From Echinococcus granulosus (taxonomy: Eukaryota; Platyhelminthes; Cestoda; Cyclophyllidea; Taeniidae): a stretch of DNA of 64,000 nucleotides. Position numbers and translations under genes: made by a program. Positions 24,518-38,900 of the stretch are shown piece by piece. The notes under the pieces are model-generated. The model worked only from the letters and a program-made list of their open reading frames with translations, searched no databases and had not been told where the DNA came from. The stretch lies in contig NW_020170382.1 in assembly GCF_000524195.1 (NCBI RefSeq), positions 2,592,771 through 2,656,770 of the forward strand, in the 5' to 3' direction. How positions within the stretch are numbered: the first letter of the stretch is position 1; every line of letters begins with the position of its first letter.

Positions 24518-25958
24518 CTATGTGCAGAAGTGAGCACTCAGTTAGTTAACTTTTAATTGATACAGTCTTAGCAAAAATCTGTCAGATCCACCCTTTTTAA
24601 ATTAAATGGTCGTTTTTCCTAAAGGAAGCTAACCACAAACTTATCAGCCACTCAACGAAGACAGTGGAAACAGAAAGCATGACTAAATGCGTTGGTAGAA
24701 CAGTCGCTTTCTTTTAATCCACCATTAATATCAAAAGCTGTTTTATTTTCACCTGATACCTTCCATGTATTACATCTACAACCAAACTGACGTTAATGAG
24801 CCACCTAAAATTTGCAAGGTTTGTGCATTTGCACCCATCGAATGCAAAATTCTTTTCCAGAATGTCGAATTAAAGGGCTATAAAATCCCCAAACTATTCG
24901 CTTTCTGTTATAATACTGCCACCTAAAGGCGTGTCAAGCACATTCTCTTGATAGCTACGGTTAAATCCTAACCAGTCAGACTCGCAACTCGTTTGATGCC
25001 TTGCTATCCTCTGGCCCAAATTCCCGGGGGCCAATAAGTTCACAAACCAATACATGTCATCCGCCTTACACTTTCATTTAACCGTGCTTAACCAACGTCG
25101 AATAACCTAGCGGTTGGTTACTACTGTGTCTGCTATTTGTTTTGTTAATGTCTCGCAAGGCCACAAAGTTTGAGATGGCGAAAGCAGACGAAACCAAAGA
25201 ATTTTGCCCTGCCGGATGTGTGCAACTACGGAAGTTAACTGATTTGCTAGTTACCATGTCCTCTGCATGCGAGCAACAATGTGCCAAGTTTCCTGCGGTA
25301 GGACAAAGCAGGGTTGACCATGTGAGTAACCATGCCCACTGATCAAATACTCAGCAGTTAAAATCAGACAAATGGAGACACGCTCATTTCCGAGTGCATT
25401 AGTGAACACTACCCACCTCCCTAACCTTTTATTCGTAATGCCAATAGGTAACAGCGCGTAACACAATCATAGCAACCCGGAACAGCGAAAAAAAAACGAA
25501 AAGACCCCACATTAGCACCGTTATGAAATGTTTGACTTGTCTTCTAAACATCACGGCGTACTAAACCAATCGAGGGTTAAAGCGTAATTGGCACATTTCA
25601 CTTGACTTTAAAAATGGCATAAGGCGACACCCAAAACACAATATCAGAAAGCACTAGCGCTCCTGCAGGAAATTTTCAAGACTTAATTGAAAAGAAAAAC
25701 TAGAAAGCTTCAGAAACAAAAAAAAATCATTGTTTAAACGAACGACCAAAACGCAGCCAAAGAAATTACAGACAAAAATAATTAAGATAATCATAAACAT
25801 TGTTTCGACAAGCAACGATTTACCAGAACTGAACCACCAAGAATAACAAATACATAGATGCCGCAAAAACTAATGAATTTATTCACAATTTGTGCCACAG
25901 TAGATAACATGGACCAATACCAACACCAAAGTCAGAGTAACTTCTTTGCAAAAAGGAG
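24518..25958. other. Intergenic
   Basis: Sequence between two minus-strand genes. A TTTATT at 25878-25883, 76 bp beyond the SPCS2 stop, reads AATAAA on the minus strand and is its likely polyadenylation signal. Otherwise nothing was recognised; short open frames lack family motifs. Confidence 0.5.
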
Positions 25959-26864
25959 TCACTGCTCCTTTTTTGAGGTAATGTCCTTGCAAATATTTAG
26001 TATGAAGGATTCGAGCTGGGCGCTACACAATTTACCCTTCTCATCAAAAAAGCAGTCTATTGTTTTAATAGCTTCAACTGTTGATTGATTGTTAGTGATT
26101 CCATCGAGGAAAGAGAGGGTTAGACGATAGTCCGGACTGTACCTAAACGAGTTGGTAGAAAAAAATAAAGAACTTTTTGATTTGAGATGCAAAGGTCCAT
26201 TTATTCGGAGGGTCAAGACCCGCTTTGTCTGGCTGAATCCCAACAAAGAATATGTATCCTTCAACAAAGTATGCGTGCCAAGAGAGAATTGAGGTATTAA
26301 TAAAATATCTTTCCCCAGGTCAAGGATCAAAACAGCGAACGGAGTAAAAAGGCAGTAAAATGGGACATAGTGGAAGTAATAAGTGCGTAGTCGATAAACC
26401 AATAAGGGAAAAACCTTTTGAAAAGTAAGACTAAAGGTGAGTGTGAACAAGTACTTAATAAGCAAACGAAAGATGCTGAACAGAAAACAACATTCAAGCA
26501 AGACAGGCTCACTCCACAATAATCTTCAAATAAATAATGAGCGGAAAGGAACTTATCATTCTCAAAAGGATACGACACAATGCAAACGATGAGGACATGA
26601 CGAGACTCTGGGTACGGGCACAGGTAATCATAAACTAATGCAATAAAAGTGAATAGCACAGAGGCAGTGCATAACATAAGCCTGATGTCAATAAGACGAA
26701 AATTCTCACGTAGCCCATAATGTGACTTCATTATCTAAAGGCGGTCAAAAGGCTACGCAGCGAACCTCCTTTATCGTATCATCTAGGGCATGCTTTGCCG
26801 CATTGACATCCCACTTATTGATAGTGATCTCGTTGTAACCAGAAACTACCACGTCCTTAGGCAT
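25959..26864 (-). CDS. SPCS2: Signal peptidase complex subunit 2
   Basis: Non-catalytic subunit of the ER signal peptidase that removes signal peptides. Four exons on the minus strand, 26766-26864, 26574-26734, 26174-26308 and 25959-26142, with introns of 31, 265 and 31 bp; phases close to 579 nt, 192 residues (the human protein has 226). The alignment runs along the whole family: NKWDVNAAKHALDDTIKE, then GLRENFRLIDIRLMLCTAS leading into the first membrane span, YPESRHVLIVCIVS, the second hydrophobic segment split by the 265-bp intron (YFINTSILSW), LDPPNKWTFASQIKKYSPDY and the C-terminal cytosolic part ending SKKEQ. The N-terminus is shorter than in vertebrates. It is divergent from the ubiquitin-L40 gene, 1 kb away. 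Confidence 0.9.
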
Positions 26865-28280
<1,416 letters not shown>

Positions 28281-28287
28281 TGGTTTG

Positions 28288-28293
28288 AATAAA
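28288..28293 (+). terminator. Polyadenylation signal of ubiquitin-L40
   Basis: AATAAA eight bases after the stop codon, followed by G/T-rich sequence. The 3' UTR would be very short, as in many ribosomal protein genes. Confidence 0.6.
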
Positions 28294-29895
28294 CCTGTGG
28301 GTTCTATTATTTCAATATACCGTAATGTGGGTGTTTATTCCCAAGCGTTTTGAGCGGTCTTACTCGTGTGGTCTCGTAAATTATCCCAGTGTTTTAGTGT
28401 TAGATTAGGTTCCCCAGTGTGTTATTATTTCTGAGGAGACATTGTGGGGAAAGTGCTCGATGGTGATAAACCGTATTACTACTGACGTTAACTTTTTCAG
28501 GCAGTCGTTTTACACGCTACCAAGACTGCTCACTTGACATGTTATCTCTGGGTGTGTTTGAATGATAACAGGCGGAGTTTGCGATTTGCGTTGATGTATT
28601 TTGATGTGTCTGTTGCTACGAGTCTTGTAAAATTCTCAGTTTTGGATGCATGGTGTCGGATACCATGGGACAGTATTCGCCACTATTCATTTGATTCCTC
28701 ATCCTGGGTCTTATCTCACTTGGATGTTGACATCAAAACGGAATCGCGACATTTTGAAATTAGTACCTATTTTGAGGCACCAGTGAGAGCAGAGGCTGCT
28801 CGTTCAACTGACACTAATGGTTGCAGGCTTGACCAGGTTAGACAGAGGCAATAGATGCGGGTTTCTTTTACCTTTTAAACTGCTGGTGCTAGTTTCAATA
28901 GGCTTGGTGGTTGGTAGACAAGTTGTTTGTCTTTTTTTATGAGAGGGGCCGGAGATTACGCTAAGGCGCCGTAAGTCGTATATTAGGCTGATTGGGGAAT
29001 GTTGACCTCCCTGAACAGAGGGCGCTGTACCCCGTGATTAGTTTCATTCTTTATTTGATAGGCACGTTGGATAGAGCAGGTACAGTTGTGTTCGCGTAAA
29101 CAGGTATGAACTACTATGTTGATGTGGGGCCTTTGTTTCCGACCGCACTGGCTCCGCATTCTCCGTGGTCTGGTGGAATGGCTCCCTCGCCGTACACGTA
29201 GCGTCCCGACCTTCCTAGTTGGCATGCCCCGTTATGGTTTTAGAAGAGGTTCTAAGCGTTGTGCTAGAGGTAAAGTAAAAATCCGGTCAAAAAGAACAAA
29301 TCTCTCAATTACAGATTAGGACTTGGCGTCGTAGGAGGAAGACATTCGTTACAGACGGCTAAATCTGCGATGACTCACTGCAGGTTTTATGATCACTCTG
29401 ACATCGCGTCCTTCAGGAAAGCATTTAACAGCCAAAATGAGTCTATATTTAAACAGTCCTGAAACCCCTGCTGGGAAGCGGCCTACGATATCTATATGAA
29501 GAGGTGGAAATAGTGCTAGTAGATGATGCCTCTGTTATGTCCATGACAGCTGAATGGATCGAGAACAACGTAGCAGAGAAAAAAGTGGCACGGGATATAA
29601 GCTTTTCTAAGCTGCTTCAAATTTTACCTTTCAATGGATAGCTCGAGTTACAGGTAAATACTCCTACATATGGTGTACGGTGCGCATGTAGAGGGCTGGC
29701 CAGACTCGATCAGTCTGAGGCCAGTGAATCCTCTTCGAGGAAGCCGAAAATGCATTACTGATGTCGATGCCAAATGGCCTTCCGACTCTGTGAAAAGTTT
29801 GTTATTACTGGTGGGAGGTCTCTGACTCATAAGTGGCTTTTACACCATTGACCTTCTATAAGGTTAAAGGAGAAAAGCGACCACAGAAACAATAG

Positions 29896-30091
29896 GAAAA
29901 GAAGACGGTGGTTTATTCCTCGATATTGGTGAGGCGCCACTTTAGACCTTTGGATTTGCCTTCTTGTACCTCGCTGGGTAAGGTGGCCTTCGGGCCATGC
30001 CAGTAGCGCAAACACCTTCTCTGTATTGAATGTGTATTCTGCCCGAGTATTGTGTCTTCTTTCATCTTCAGGCAAGTCTCGGGACGCTACA
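29896..30091 (+). repeat. Solo TRIM LTR, opposite orientation
   Basis: The reverse complement of the LTRs at 203 and 6735 is readable from GGTGGTTTATTCCTCGATA to GGGACGCTACA, including GAGGCGCCACTTT, TGTACCTCGCTGGGTAAGG and CCCGAGTATTGTGTCTTCTT. The end at 30091 is intact, but the following bases are not the primer binding site, so no internal region is attached. The first dozen bases are degraded and no target duplication can be confirmed. Confidence 0.75.
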
Positions 30092-30664
30092 ATAATGCTT
30101 GTCTCGGTACATATTTGGCCAATCAGACTCCTCAGTCTTCATATTTTGTACTTCGGTTGTAATGTAGACTAAAAATAAGTTATTCTTCCACATTGGCGTA
30201 TTTTATTGCAAGCGTTAGAAACTCAAAGAACTACACTGCAACTCAGCAAGGCGTGAATCAAAGCTAATAAGATGAATCACTACATATAAACTTTATTCAA
30301 AACTATGCGGTGGTGAATTTCGACGCTAAGAGAACATCTATGTGAAACGCTGGTTGTTAAACTCCTAATTTTAATAAAAGGCTGCTATGGGTCTCTACCA
30401 TTGCATCTTTGCCGGGTCGACTAGTCCTTGAGCCAAGCCATTAATCTCAGCTCTACTGTGTGTCAAATGCATATATTTCATTCGGGTACTATGTCTCCAT
30501 GCGTCTTAAAGAAGTTTTGTGTGGCTATGTGTTTGGCGCTTATTATGCACCAGGTGAAGTAGCGGTGGAAGTCTTTACTTCAACGCATATCCTAATAGCA
30601 GTAGCAAAACACAACTTAAGCATAATCAAAGCAATTAAGAAGCCATTGAGTTATTTGGGTGAAG

Positions 30665-31018
30665 TTATTTATTGTGACAATAAAGGAACTTACCTAAAAA
30701 TATATTTTGGCTATTTTGAGTTAGAAGTTTAAAAATGTACTTTTTATGCAGAGAATACAAGCAGTCAATGAAAATGTCATTGTTGTTTATTTGTATGACT
30801 ACAATCTCATATCTCCAGCCTCGTAATTTGATTAAATTGTCCACGTTTTTTAGTTGCAGCCACATCTTTATAAACCTTAGTTTTATGTACAGCAGACTAG
30901 GGTGAAGATGTCGGAGTTTCCAAAGGCGAGACAGTGTTTTCTTCATACCAGCAATATTCTGAAGTGGAATAACATGCAGCTTATCAGAAACCCCTTTGAA
31001 GAGGTGATTTGCCCACAT
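30665..31018 (-). pseudogene. Open frame with an NNND motif, possible SGNH-like remnant
   Basis: A 117-codon minus-strand frame contains YEIVVIQINNNDI, a hydrophobic strand followed by NND, compared with GxND in SGNH hydrolases, preceded by a basic Leu-rich region. It resembles the fragment at 6938-7338 only around this motif. No partner motif is seen and the ends are undefined. A chance frame is possible. Confidence 0.2.
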
Positions 31019-31456
31019 ATTTACTCGAACAATCTATGACGTTCATTTTGCGAAAACATTTATGGGCAACTTTTCATTTGAGCATCTTAATCGGTTGAAT
31101 GATATGTTGGCTGTGGAGGTATTTGACTTTATGAATATCCCAAATGTGAAGTTTAATCGTTGCAGTTGTCGAGTTTAGATATTGTTTGAGAAGTCTACGC
31201 ACATTAATTTTACTTACTTAGTTATGGGGAGGCCAAAGTGCATTTGGGATGGCCTACCTTCATTGTCACAGCACTTTGTCGGACTCCATATTACTACCGT
31301 CTATTTTGTCCTGTCATTCTTGCAGGTCGAAACTTGCATCAGGACCGTCATGCATTGCTGGCATTCGCGTCGGAATGCGGATCTTTGTGTACGTCAGTTG
31401 TAATGCACTACGTGATGCTAAAAGATGCCTCATAGTATGTGAGCCTCTTCTTATAG

Positions 31457-34400
31457 GAACAAGAAACGCTTTGCATTGCCTGCGACAAACACAGGGACAA
31501 AATCCCTGAATCAGAACGCAGCAACGTTATTGTTTCAGCCAAACTCTTCCTTTTTACAGATGATCACGACTCTATTAGACAGGCCGTCAATAAAAGTAAG
31601 TGATCAATTGTCTACCTTTAGCCCGGGTATTATACACTAGCTGAACTCTACCGAACTTTTTCTTCAGCGCTGGACAGACTGGGTCTAGAAGACTTGGAAA
31701 CACTGATAATTTCGCTCTCACCCGAACTCTCTCGAGGGGCTCTTGTTGACCACCCACCTTGCATGGGCCTTCCTTGGGCTCGAATCCCTCAGAACACCGC
31801 CCACAGCCTCCTTAAAATTTGGCCTGTTTTAGAGGAATTCGTTGAAGGCAATAAGATTTTCAGACTAGGAGTTAGTGATATGCCTGTCACTGATTTGGAG
31901 GCGCTTTGTGCGGCTGTTAAGGTGCGTTTGTAGTCCAAGCATGCACTTTCTTACCCTGCCATTTTAGCGTTGTTTTTGTTAAATTTGTGTTTACATCTTA
32001 TTACTTCCACGTTGGAAGTTCCATCGTGTTGGAATCTCTCTAACTGCTAAACTTCCTTACGGATTACTGCTGCTACGGAGGCACTTTCGTGGGATTCCAT
32101 CAGCACTTATTCTTGCAATAAGTAGAAATTAGGTCTGAAAGTGGATCCAATGATGAGCAGTTATTTGAATTATTCTCCATCTTGTGTTGTCTGAGCACCC
32201 ATTATCATAAACGCACGCGCGCATAGTCACGGTGGTTTTATTTTTTAGTCTTGTCTTCAATTTGTGTGACTTTTGACCTATTCCAAATCTGCTGCTTTAC
32301 CGAATCACAGTTCGATGATCGCACGCGCTAAACAATATTTGCTCAATTGAGCTAATGATTTGACCTTAATACATACAACCGTGGTTTGTTTATCACTGCG
32401 GCTGAGAGAGGGCTACGCTTCTGCTGCACATCAAGTTTGGAAAGGAGTGTGAAACGGTGTCTCCGCTAGTGATTGTGCTTTTTTCAATCAGGTGATCAAA
32501 GGGTTCGTGCGTCTTATGTATTCCGCTACTTGCTGAGGTGACTTGCTATGATTCGTAGGAAGCTTTAAAGTGCATACATTTGGAAATTTGCACTATAAAG
32601 TATGTGTATGTGTCTGTCCATCAGTATGTCACCCTTTATTTTTCTTTGTATCATTTTCCCCCTATTGCGAATCCCCATAAAAACCCGCGCAAACGCACTT
32701 CGTTATCTCATACAATGGATTACTCGTTTTGTACTCCGTCGTCCTATTTACTTTGGTTCGTACTATTACTTTTTTCATGAATTCAGTCGCTTTGTGTATG
32801 AGTCGGATTCGTTTAACTATAGTGAAACCGTAATAATAATTTTATTCGGTGATGCTAACCGTTACAGTTAAAGAATCGTTTTTCATTTTTCTTTCCAAAA
32901 GGGAGCAATAATTTTTGAGTGTATATTACTTTATTCCATAATGGCAGGCACAATATGTTAGTTGTTACTTTTTCGCTGGAAATACGCTAACCTTCTTTTT
33001 ACTTTACGCATTAAGCTGCATCTGCACAAAACCCTTGTTGAAATAGCATTTTGGTACTTAAAGTATGATATCATTTTAATCTTACGGAAGATCGTCCGTT
33101 GAGATCCCAATGTAAGGTCTGGCTGTCGTTGTGTGTATACGCATCACAAAAAGCCTCTTCAACTAAAGATAAACTGTAGGGTCCTTGTTAGTCTGCCATA
33201 TACTGCGTCCAGACTATTGTCTGACCCATTCGTTTTCAGACATGAATTGTTTCCCGCTAATGCTTCCAAAACTGGACTGTCGAATTTCAATTGCCGTATA
33301 TCGACCAGTTCATCTTTGTAATTTTTATTTCCCAAAGTAATAGTTGAATGTTTTGTGCTTGAAGGGTTATTTTTATTCTAGCTTATTAAGTTGTCGAATT
33401 TTCATCATAAACTAAATTGGTATCTCCGGGTCAAGTGTTTTGATTCTCACTCTAATTTTACATTGCTTGAGCGTCTTGATCATGGCAGTATTTACTTTGA
33501 TCAATGTTTGAACTATCTACCCCAGTCGTTTTTCTCTCATGTATGGCATTTCGATTGACGCCTTTCAAATTAACTTTTTTCGTTAAAATGAACTTGAGGT
33601 ACTAGTACATATTTGGTTTTAGTGTTGAAAGATTCCAGTTTTTGATGGTGTTTAGTAAATTTAAATTAAATTGGAATTCGATTAATTAGTTGACTTTTCA
33701 GTTCTCGCCTTTTAATTCCGATTGGCCTGAAATTTATGCTCTGCTGTAAGACTTACTACAAAGGCCATTTATTTGCACTTTCTGCCCCCATGTTGTGTCT
33801 GAACTTTAAATAAGTCCATTGAGGTCTCATCACTAGTGTCATCTGGTGCTGCTGGTTCAAGATTACACTCTATTCGTCATTAGATCTGCTGGCTGAATAT
33901 GAATTTTTTTGCATTTTTATGACATTTTTTGCTTTTCTTTTAGCCTGGTTAAAAACTAATGACAGCTTTTGCAATGGCAGTCGCAGAAATATCCTGTTTA
34001 TTCAAAAACGAAAAAGCGGCTCATGCATTCAAAATTCTCCTATGCAGTTAACTATACTATGGCGTTTTTGATGTTGTGTAGCGTAAAAGCTTAAAGTGGG
34101 TTTAAATTGTTACTTCGGCTCCGTATTTTGTCTATTCGCTCAATTTTAAGAATTCAATTACATTTGTTCTCGGGTTTCTTTGTCTGATTCCGGTGCCCTA
34201 GAACTCGTGCCAAAGTGTTTAGTGTCGGCATGGCCAATCTAATTATCCGGCCTTATCCACTCAGCTTGCAAATTTCTCTTTCCCTTCTCTCCAAACTTCC
34301 ATCTTTTGACCCTAGTCGACGTTTTCGAGGCTAATATGGTTCTCGGGGGCCGACAGCATCTGACCTTACATTTCCCTTTAACACAGATCCCTCCTAAGGT

Positions 34401-35945
34401 AAATCAGGTGTTCATCGGCAGCACTTGTCTGTTGGGCGATGAGTTGGAGAATTTCGCCAAACTCCACAGTATTCAACTTCTCACACATCACGACTCCGCT
34501 GGTAAGTACCCTTTGTTAAACTAGACAGACTTAATCGTTAACATGGAACATTTCCAATCTCATTAAGGCTCCTCACAACCCTGAATGCTGTTTACGATGT
34601 CAGCTCCACTGAAGTTTTGTATTTTGATTAACTTCATTTGAGGATTGGTATTTTCAAGTCTCTCTCTTGTAGATTACTTACCTTGAAATTCACACAACAA
34701 CTTTGCGGGTGCCAAGTAGTGGGATAGTTCAAAATGTCTCCTTAAAGATCAATTGTCGGGCCTTCAACGTGGTTTCTGAATCAGAGTTTAAGACTTTCAT
34801 AAGTCATTGATATCTTTATTGAAACAACATTATGAAATCCAATACTTAATCGGCAAAAGAGGTTAGATTACACTATTGGGCCGGATATGTGCCTCACTGC
34901 ACGCTAAAAGGTGGTCATTGAGGGTTGTTGATTTAATTTTGTTCAAAAAATTCGGGGAAATTCTTCATGAAAGTGCGAACAATAGCGGTTCGGCACATGT
35001 CTGGGACATTTTGACCGTTGAGCCAATAACTATTACTAGGGTATCTGAAGAGAAATTCATTGCTCATTTGGGGTACTAATTTGCCGCTCAAGTTAATCGT
35101 TTAGTAAATCACCTAAGTTCTACTCAGTTGGCGTTGCCACCTCTACCTTTTCCCGAGACAAATTTAACAGTTTTCAAATATGTGCAAGGGTCAGCTTTCA
35201 AGAAGCGTGACCTAAAGTAATGTCTTTCACGTGCAGAGATCGAGCTCACTTTAGTTTCCGTCTTCCAAGTGTGCTGTCACTGTTACTGCTTTTTCACCAT
35301 CAGTAGACTGACGCCTAATTTAGCTACAACAGCTTTGCTAATTAAAATCTTTAAATCATTATTTGTTAACGGCACAGTTTTACTACGATGTAAGGAAAGA
35401 ACTCCCAGTCAATAGTTAATGCTGCTTTTCACTAAACATTTTGAAGGGCTAAGTTTTTGCCCAGTTTTTAAATGGGTAGCAGAATTTTTCTGTATATGCT
35501 TGTTCACTTAATTTCAGGTAGGAGCCATTTAACATTCACAATGACCACTATGATCTAAAACTTGCATATCATTAGTGTTAAAATATGAGGCGCCCCATTT
35601 CCGCTGTAATATTCACTTGATAGTATTCACAGCATTATTTAGTAGATGGCAGCAATGACCCTTGAAAAGTGTCCGCCAGAACTTAGGAAGATGGTTTTCT
35701 TCTTTTTAGACATGTTGCCAGAAGAGAAGCTGCAGGCGGTGATGCGTAACGAGTTCAGCGCGGAAGACGCAGCAGGCTGGAGGCCCTCGTGGTTGATGCG
35801 CTATGCGGAGTACTACAAGAATCGGGGGGTGGTGCGCTCCAGGGGCTACACCCTTTTTGCTGAGCGCGACCTTCCCGCTTCCATGGCTACCACTGGTGAT
35901 GCCGCCACTTCCTCCGCAAATGGAGACCAGCGCACCTCCCTCTGA
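31457..35945 (+). CDS. GCLM: Glutamate-cysteine ligase regulatory subunit, 5' exons missing
   Basis: Modifier subunit of the enzyme making gamma-glutamylcysteine, the first step of glutathione synthesis; it has an aldo-keto-reductase-like fold without catalysis. Four exons are secure: 31457-31595, 31668-31921, 34387-34501 and 35653-35945, with introns of 72, 2465 and 1151 bp and matching phases (266 residues). Family blocks are ESERSNVIVSAKLFLF, LEDLETLIISLSP, GVSDMPVTDLEALC, KVNQVFIGSTC, FAKLHSIQLLTHHDSA and the C-terminal WLMRYAEYYKNRGVVRSRGY. The C-terminus carries about 25 extra Ala/Ser/Thr residues. The N-terminal block before this, about 90 residues in the human protein, was not located; the first secure exon starts in phase 0. 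Confidence 0.88.
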
Positions 35946-38900
35946 GCTTCGTCCCACTCTCTCCCTCACTCTTATATCCCCTCCCTTTTATTTTGCTCCC
36001 GCTCAGTGTCTAATAACTTGTGCTTGCACTGTTACTCGGTCTATTTTAGTGCTTTTAGAGGGGATGATTTGGTCGCTCGGACGTGCTATTCACTATCTTT
36101 TGTTTACAGTCTCTTAAATCGGGGTAACTCAGCTATTTACATCATTTGAGCACATACTTTAAGTTCCATTTCATCACGTTTTGATCCGGTCAGGTTAGTG
36201 TAACCACAAATTAATGGTCTAAAAAATGGGGGAAAAAAATGTCAGACAGGTAAAAACTTGAGTGAGGAGGTTGTCGCGAGTTGTAACAACGCCAAAGATA
36301 TTTCTTCTAGTCTTCTAGGGGGGCTTTTTTGCAATCGAAGTAGTTTGAAACAAGGTGGACTTTAGTGGTGTTTAGTACATTAAAAAGGCACGACTGGTAT
36401 AAATGTTAAAAGGCCGACCTGTATGGCGTGTGATCACACAATGTGCTCCTCAAAATGCTACCTCAACTGTTACTTGGCTCTTTTACCCTTTTCGGGTGTT
36501 TAGCAGGTGTGGTTGGATTGCTGGGGTTAGGAACCTCCAGTATTTTCGGCCGTAGTGGCTTAAACCGGATTATATGCAAGTTATTCCTTTCCAATGTTTG
36601 TAGATTTGTCTTAACAAGGTGGCTACGCCCATCTCCTTAAAATAGTGCAATGGCTAATTCATCCTGTTTGCAAATGCAAAAGAAGCATAAGTTAAGAATG
36701 AATGCGTTTTCTTGACTGAAAATTAAAGTAACAACGTTAGCCAGAGGAGGCTCACCTCTCTGAGACCAGGTCTTTCCTATATCCTCTTGCCGCAGTGGGT
36801 AATACTTCGCGTAATAGCACATCTATCCCTTCATCTACCAAGTTTATTCACAGAGGGGGTACATGCTGTATCCGCACCGTAAAGGATTTCATCTCCTTTA
36901 AAATGTTGACGTAGTTTATTTGTTACACAGAATGGTAAAAGCCAATTTAAGTGACAAATAGAATGAGTAAGTTGTCATAAATGACAAAACGCTCATCAGT
37001 ATTTCTTGTAATTGTCTACGAAAGCAAAATCTATTAAATAAGAATAATTTTACAACATCACGATTTACATTAATAGTTTCTGCACTAATTCCCAAACTCG
37101 TATACTGAAATACGATTTAAGGAAGTTTGCATAATGTGAAAATATGGTGAGAATTAAATCGAACAAAACCATTATTTGGAGTCAAATTCTATTTTCCAGC
37201 CTAGAGGAGACCACATCTTGGAGTTCCCCTAGTTAATCAATGGAACATTCCATATTCTACCCGCGGAATGTTCACTGCGTTCTGAATCCCACTGAATCAC
37301 ACTTACTTTCTGGCCTTCTCATTTCACCCTTCCTCTCAATATCTGCCAGACGGTATCGCCACAGTTACGATTTTTGGCTGATTGACTGGTTAAAACTAGG
37401 TAACCTTAAAGCGCTTTGTTTATTGCTACTCGAAATGAGATAAAACTTTAAGCATCCGTCTTCCCTCGACGAAGAAGACATGGTCTTAAACCTTAAACTG
37501 GTGCTTTGACAATTTATGTATTTTATAGAGAACTAAAATGTTGAAATTGGGTTAGCCAGCTTCCATACGCTGTAAATTTGACATCGGCAACGGAGGTATT
37601 TGTTTCGTTAAAGTTAAGTGGTATAAAGAAATAGTATCTAAATTTCTTCCTCTGATAAAAGCGGGTGATATCACCAAAAAAGAAATTCTGCTATAAGGCG
37701 TTCACTTGTTTTTGGTCTCCGTTCATCTCCCTCCCATCCACACCATCTCGCTGTATCTGCTAGCCATTACCTTCCTTATAATGTTGATCTGAGATGATAT
37801 ACTAATTCTTCCTAGTTACTGGGTGTGGATTTCGTTTTACCTTTATTTTTTACCTAGCAGTAACCATCCGATCTGCACCTTTCTTCAAAAATCTAAAACA
37901 CAGAAGTGCTCTTATTTGACTGCAATTTTTATTTCTGGTTTCAGGGTTAAAAAACCTCAAGACAAGCATAGTAACTAGTCTTGTCTGAAGATTTGTATAA
38001 ACCTTTGATTTAGCTTGACAAAATCGGCACAGAACACTGCATTACATTGGTTGTTTGTTTAATCCTTGGTTTTGAAAAAGGGCTACCATGGGTCTCCACT
38101 AATGTCCCTTCTTCGTGTCNNNNNNNNNNNNNNNNNNNNNNNNNNNNNNNNNNNNNNNNNNNNNNNNNNNNNNNNNNNNNNNNNNNNNNNNNNNNNNNNN
38201 NNNNNNNNNNNNNNNNNNNCAAGTGCACGCCAAATCTTTTGCGTTCTGTCGTGCTGAATGGAGAAGCACGCCAGTATTTTTGATTTAGTTCAAGAGCTTT
38301 CGTGTCCTTGCCGGCTTTTGATGTTATTGCAATTACCTTCATCCTAAAGCATCAGAGGTTAGCTACCGTTGATTTGTGCAATATTTACCTAACCCGAGTA
38401 GTCAACGGCCCACTGCAACCTAAATCAAAATTTAGTAAATATTTTATTGGTAAAAATTGTTATTGTCTCATCGACTTCCTGGCAATACGCCACCACTTCA
38501 AGGCTAATAGTTGAGGTATCTGCATTTGAAGAATGGTAATGTACAGGAAGAATTGAATTTGCAGGTCAGCTTATTCTGGCTTAAATGACTCCAATTGTTT
38601 CTTTGTTACCCAATTATAAAAAGAAAAACGTAGACGTTTTTTAAAGGAATCGTCTAGAATATGCTCAAAAGCACCCCGACTTATGGCTTGTGTACCACCC
38701 CGAACATGCCTTCACGTGACTTTTACGCATTACGGTGGTGACGAAATTCGGTAGATATGAATCCTTAAGGCTTCTTGAAAGTGTTCTACTATCATCCTGC
38801 ACACGAATCATTTCTCTAAAGTAAACCCTTGCCTTCCCTTCAATCACGTTGGCATTTAGCCTCTCTGGTACTGGGCCGCTGTCATCTTATAATCTTAAAA

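Larger units (their letters stand above)
28294..31456. other. Intergenic, with repeat and broken coding fragments
   Basis: Up to about 29250 the + strand is rich in G and T, as behind L22 and L7a. Around 29370-29640 there are coding-like stretches in shifting frames. A solo LTR ends at 30091. A possible esterase-like fragment lies at 30665-31018 on the minus strand. The missing 5' exons of GCLM should lie in the right half; open stretches near 31250-31430 are candidates but did not align to GCLM. Confidence 0.45.

Noticed and set aside
26327..26731. 134-codon single open frame over SPCS2
   Set aside because: It reads through the 265-bp intron; the family alignment requires a donor at 26573 and an acceptor at 26309.
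28534..28854. 106-codon frame behind ubiquitin-L40
   Set aside because: No recognisable motif; sits in the G+T-rich flank where chance frames are common.
38010..38342. Open frames spanning the N run
   Set aside because: They depend on 100 undetermined bases.
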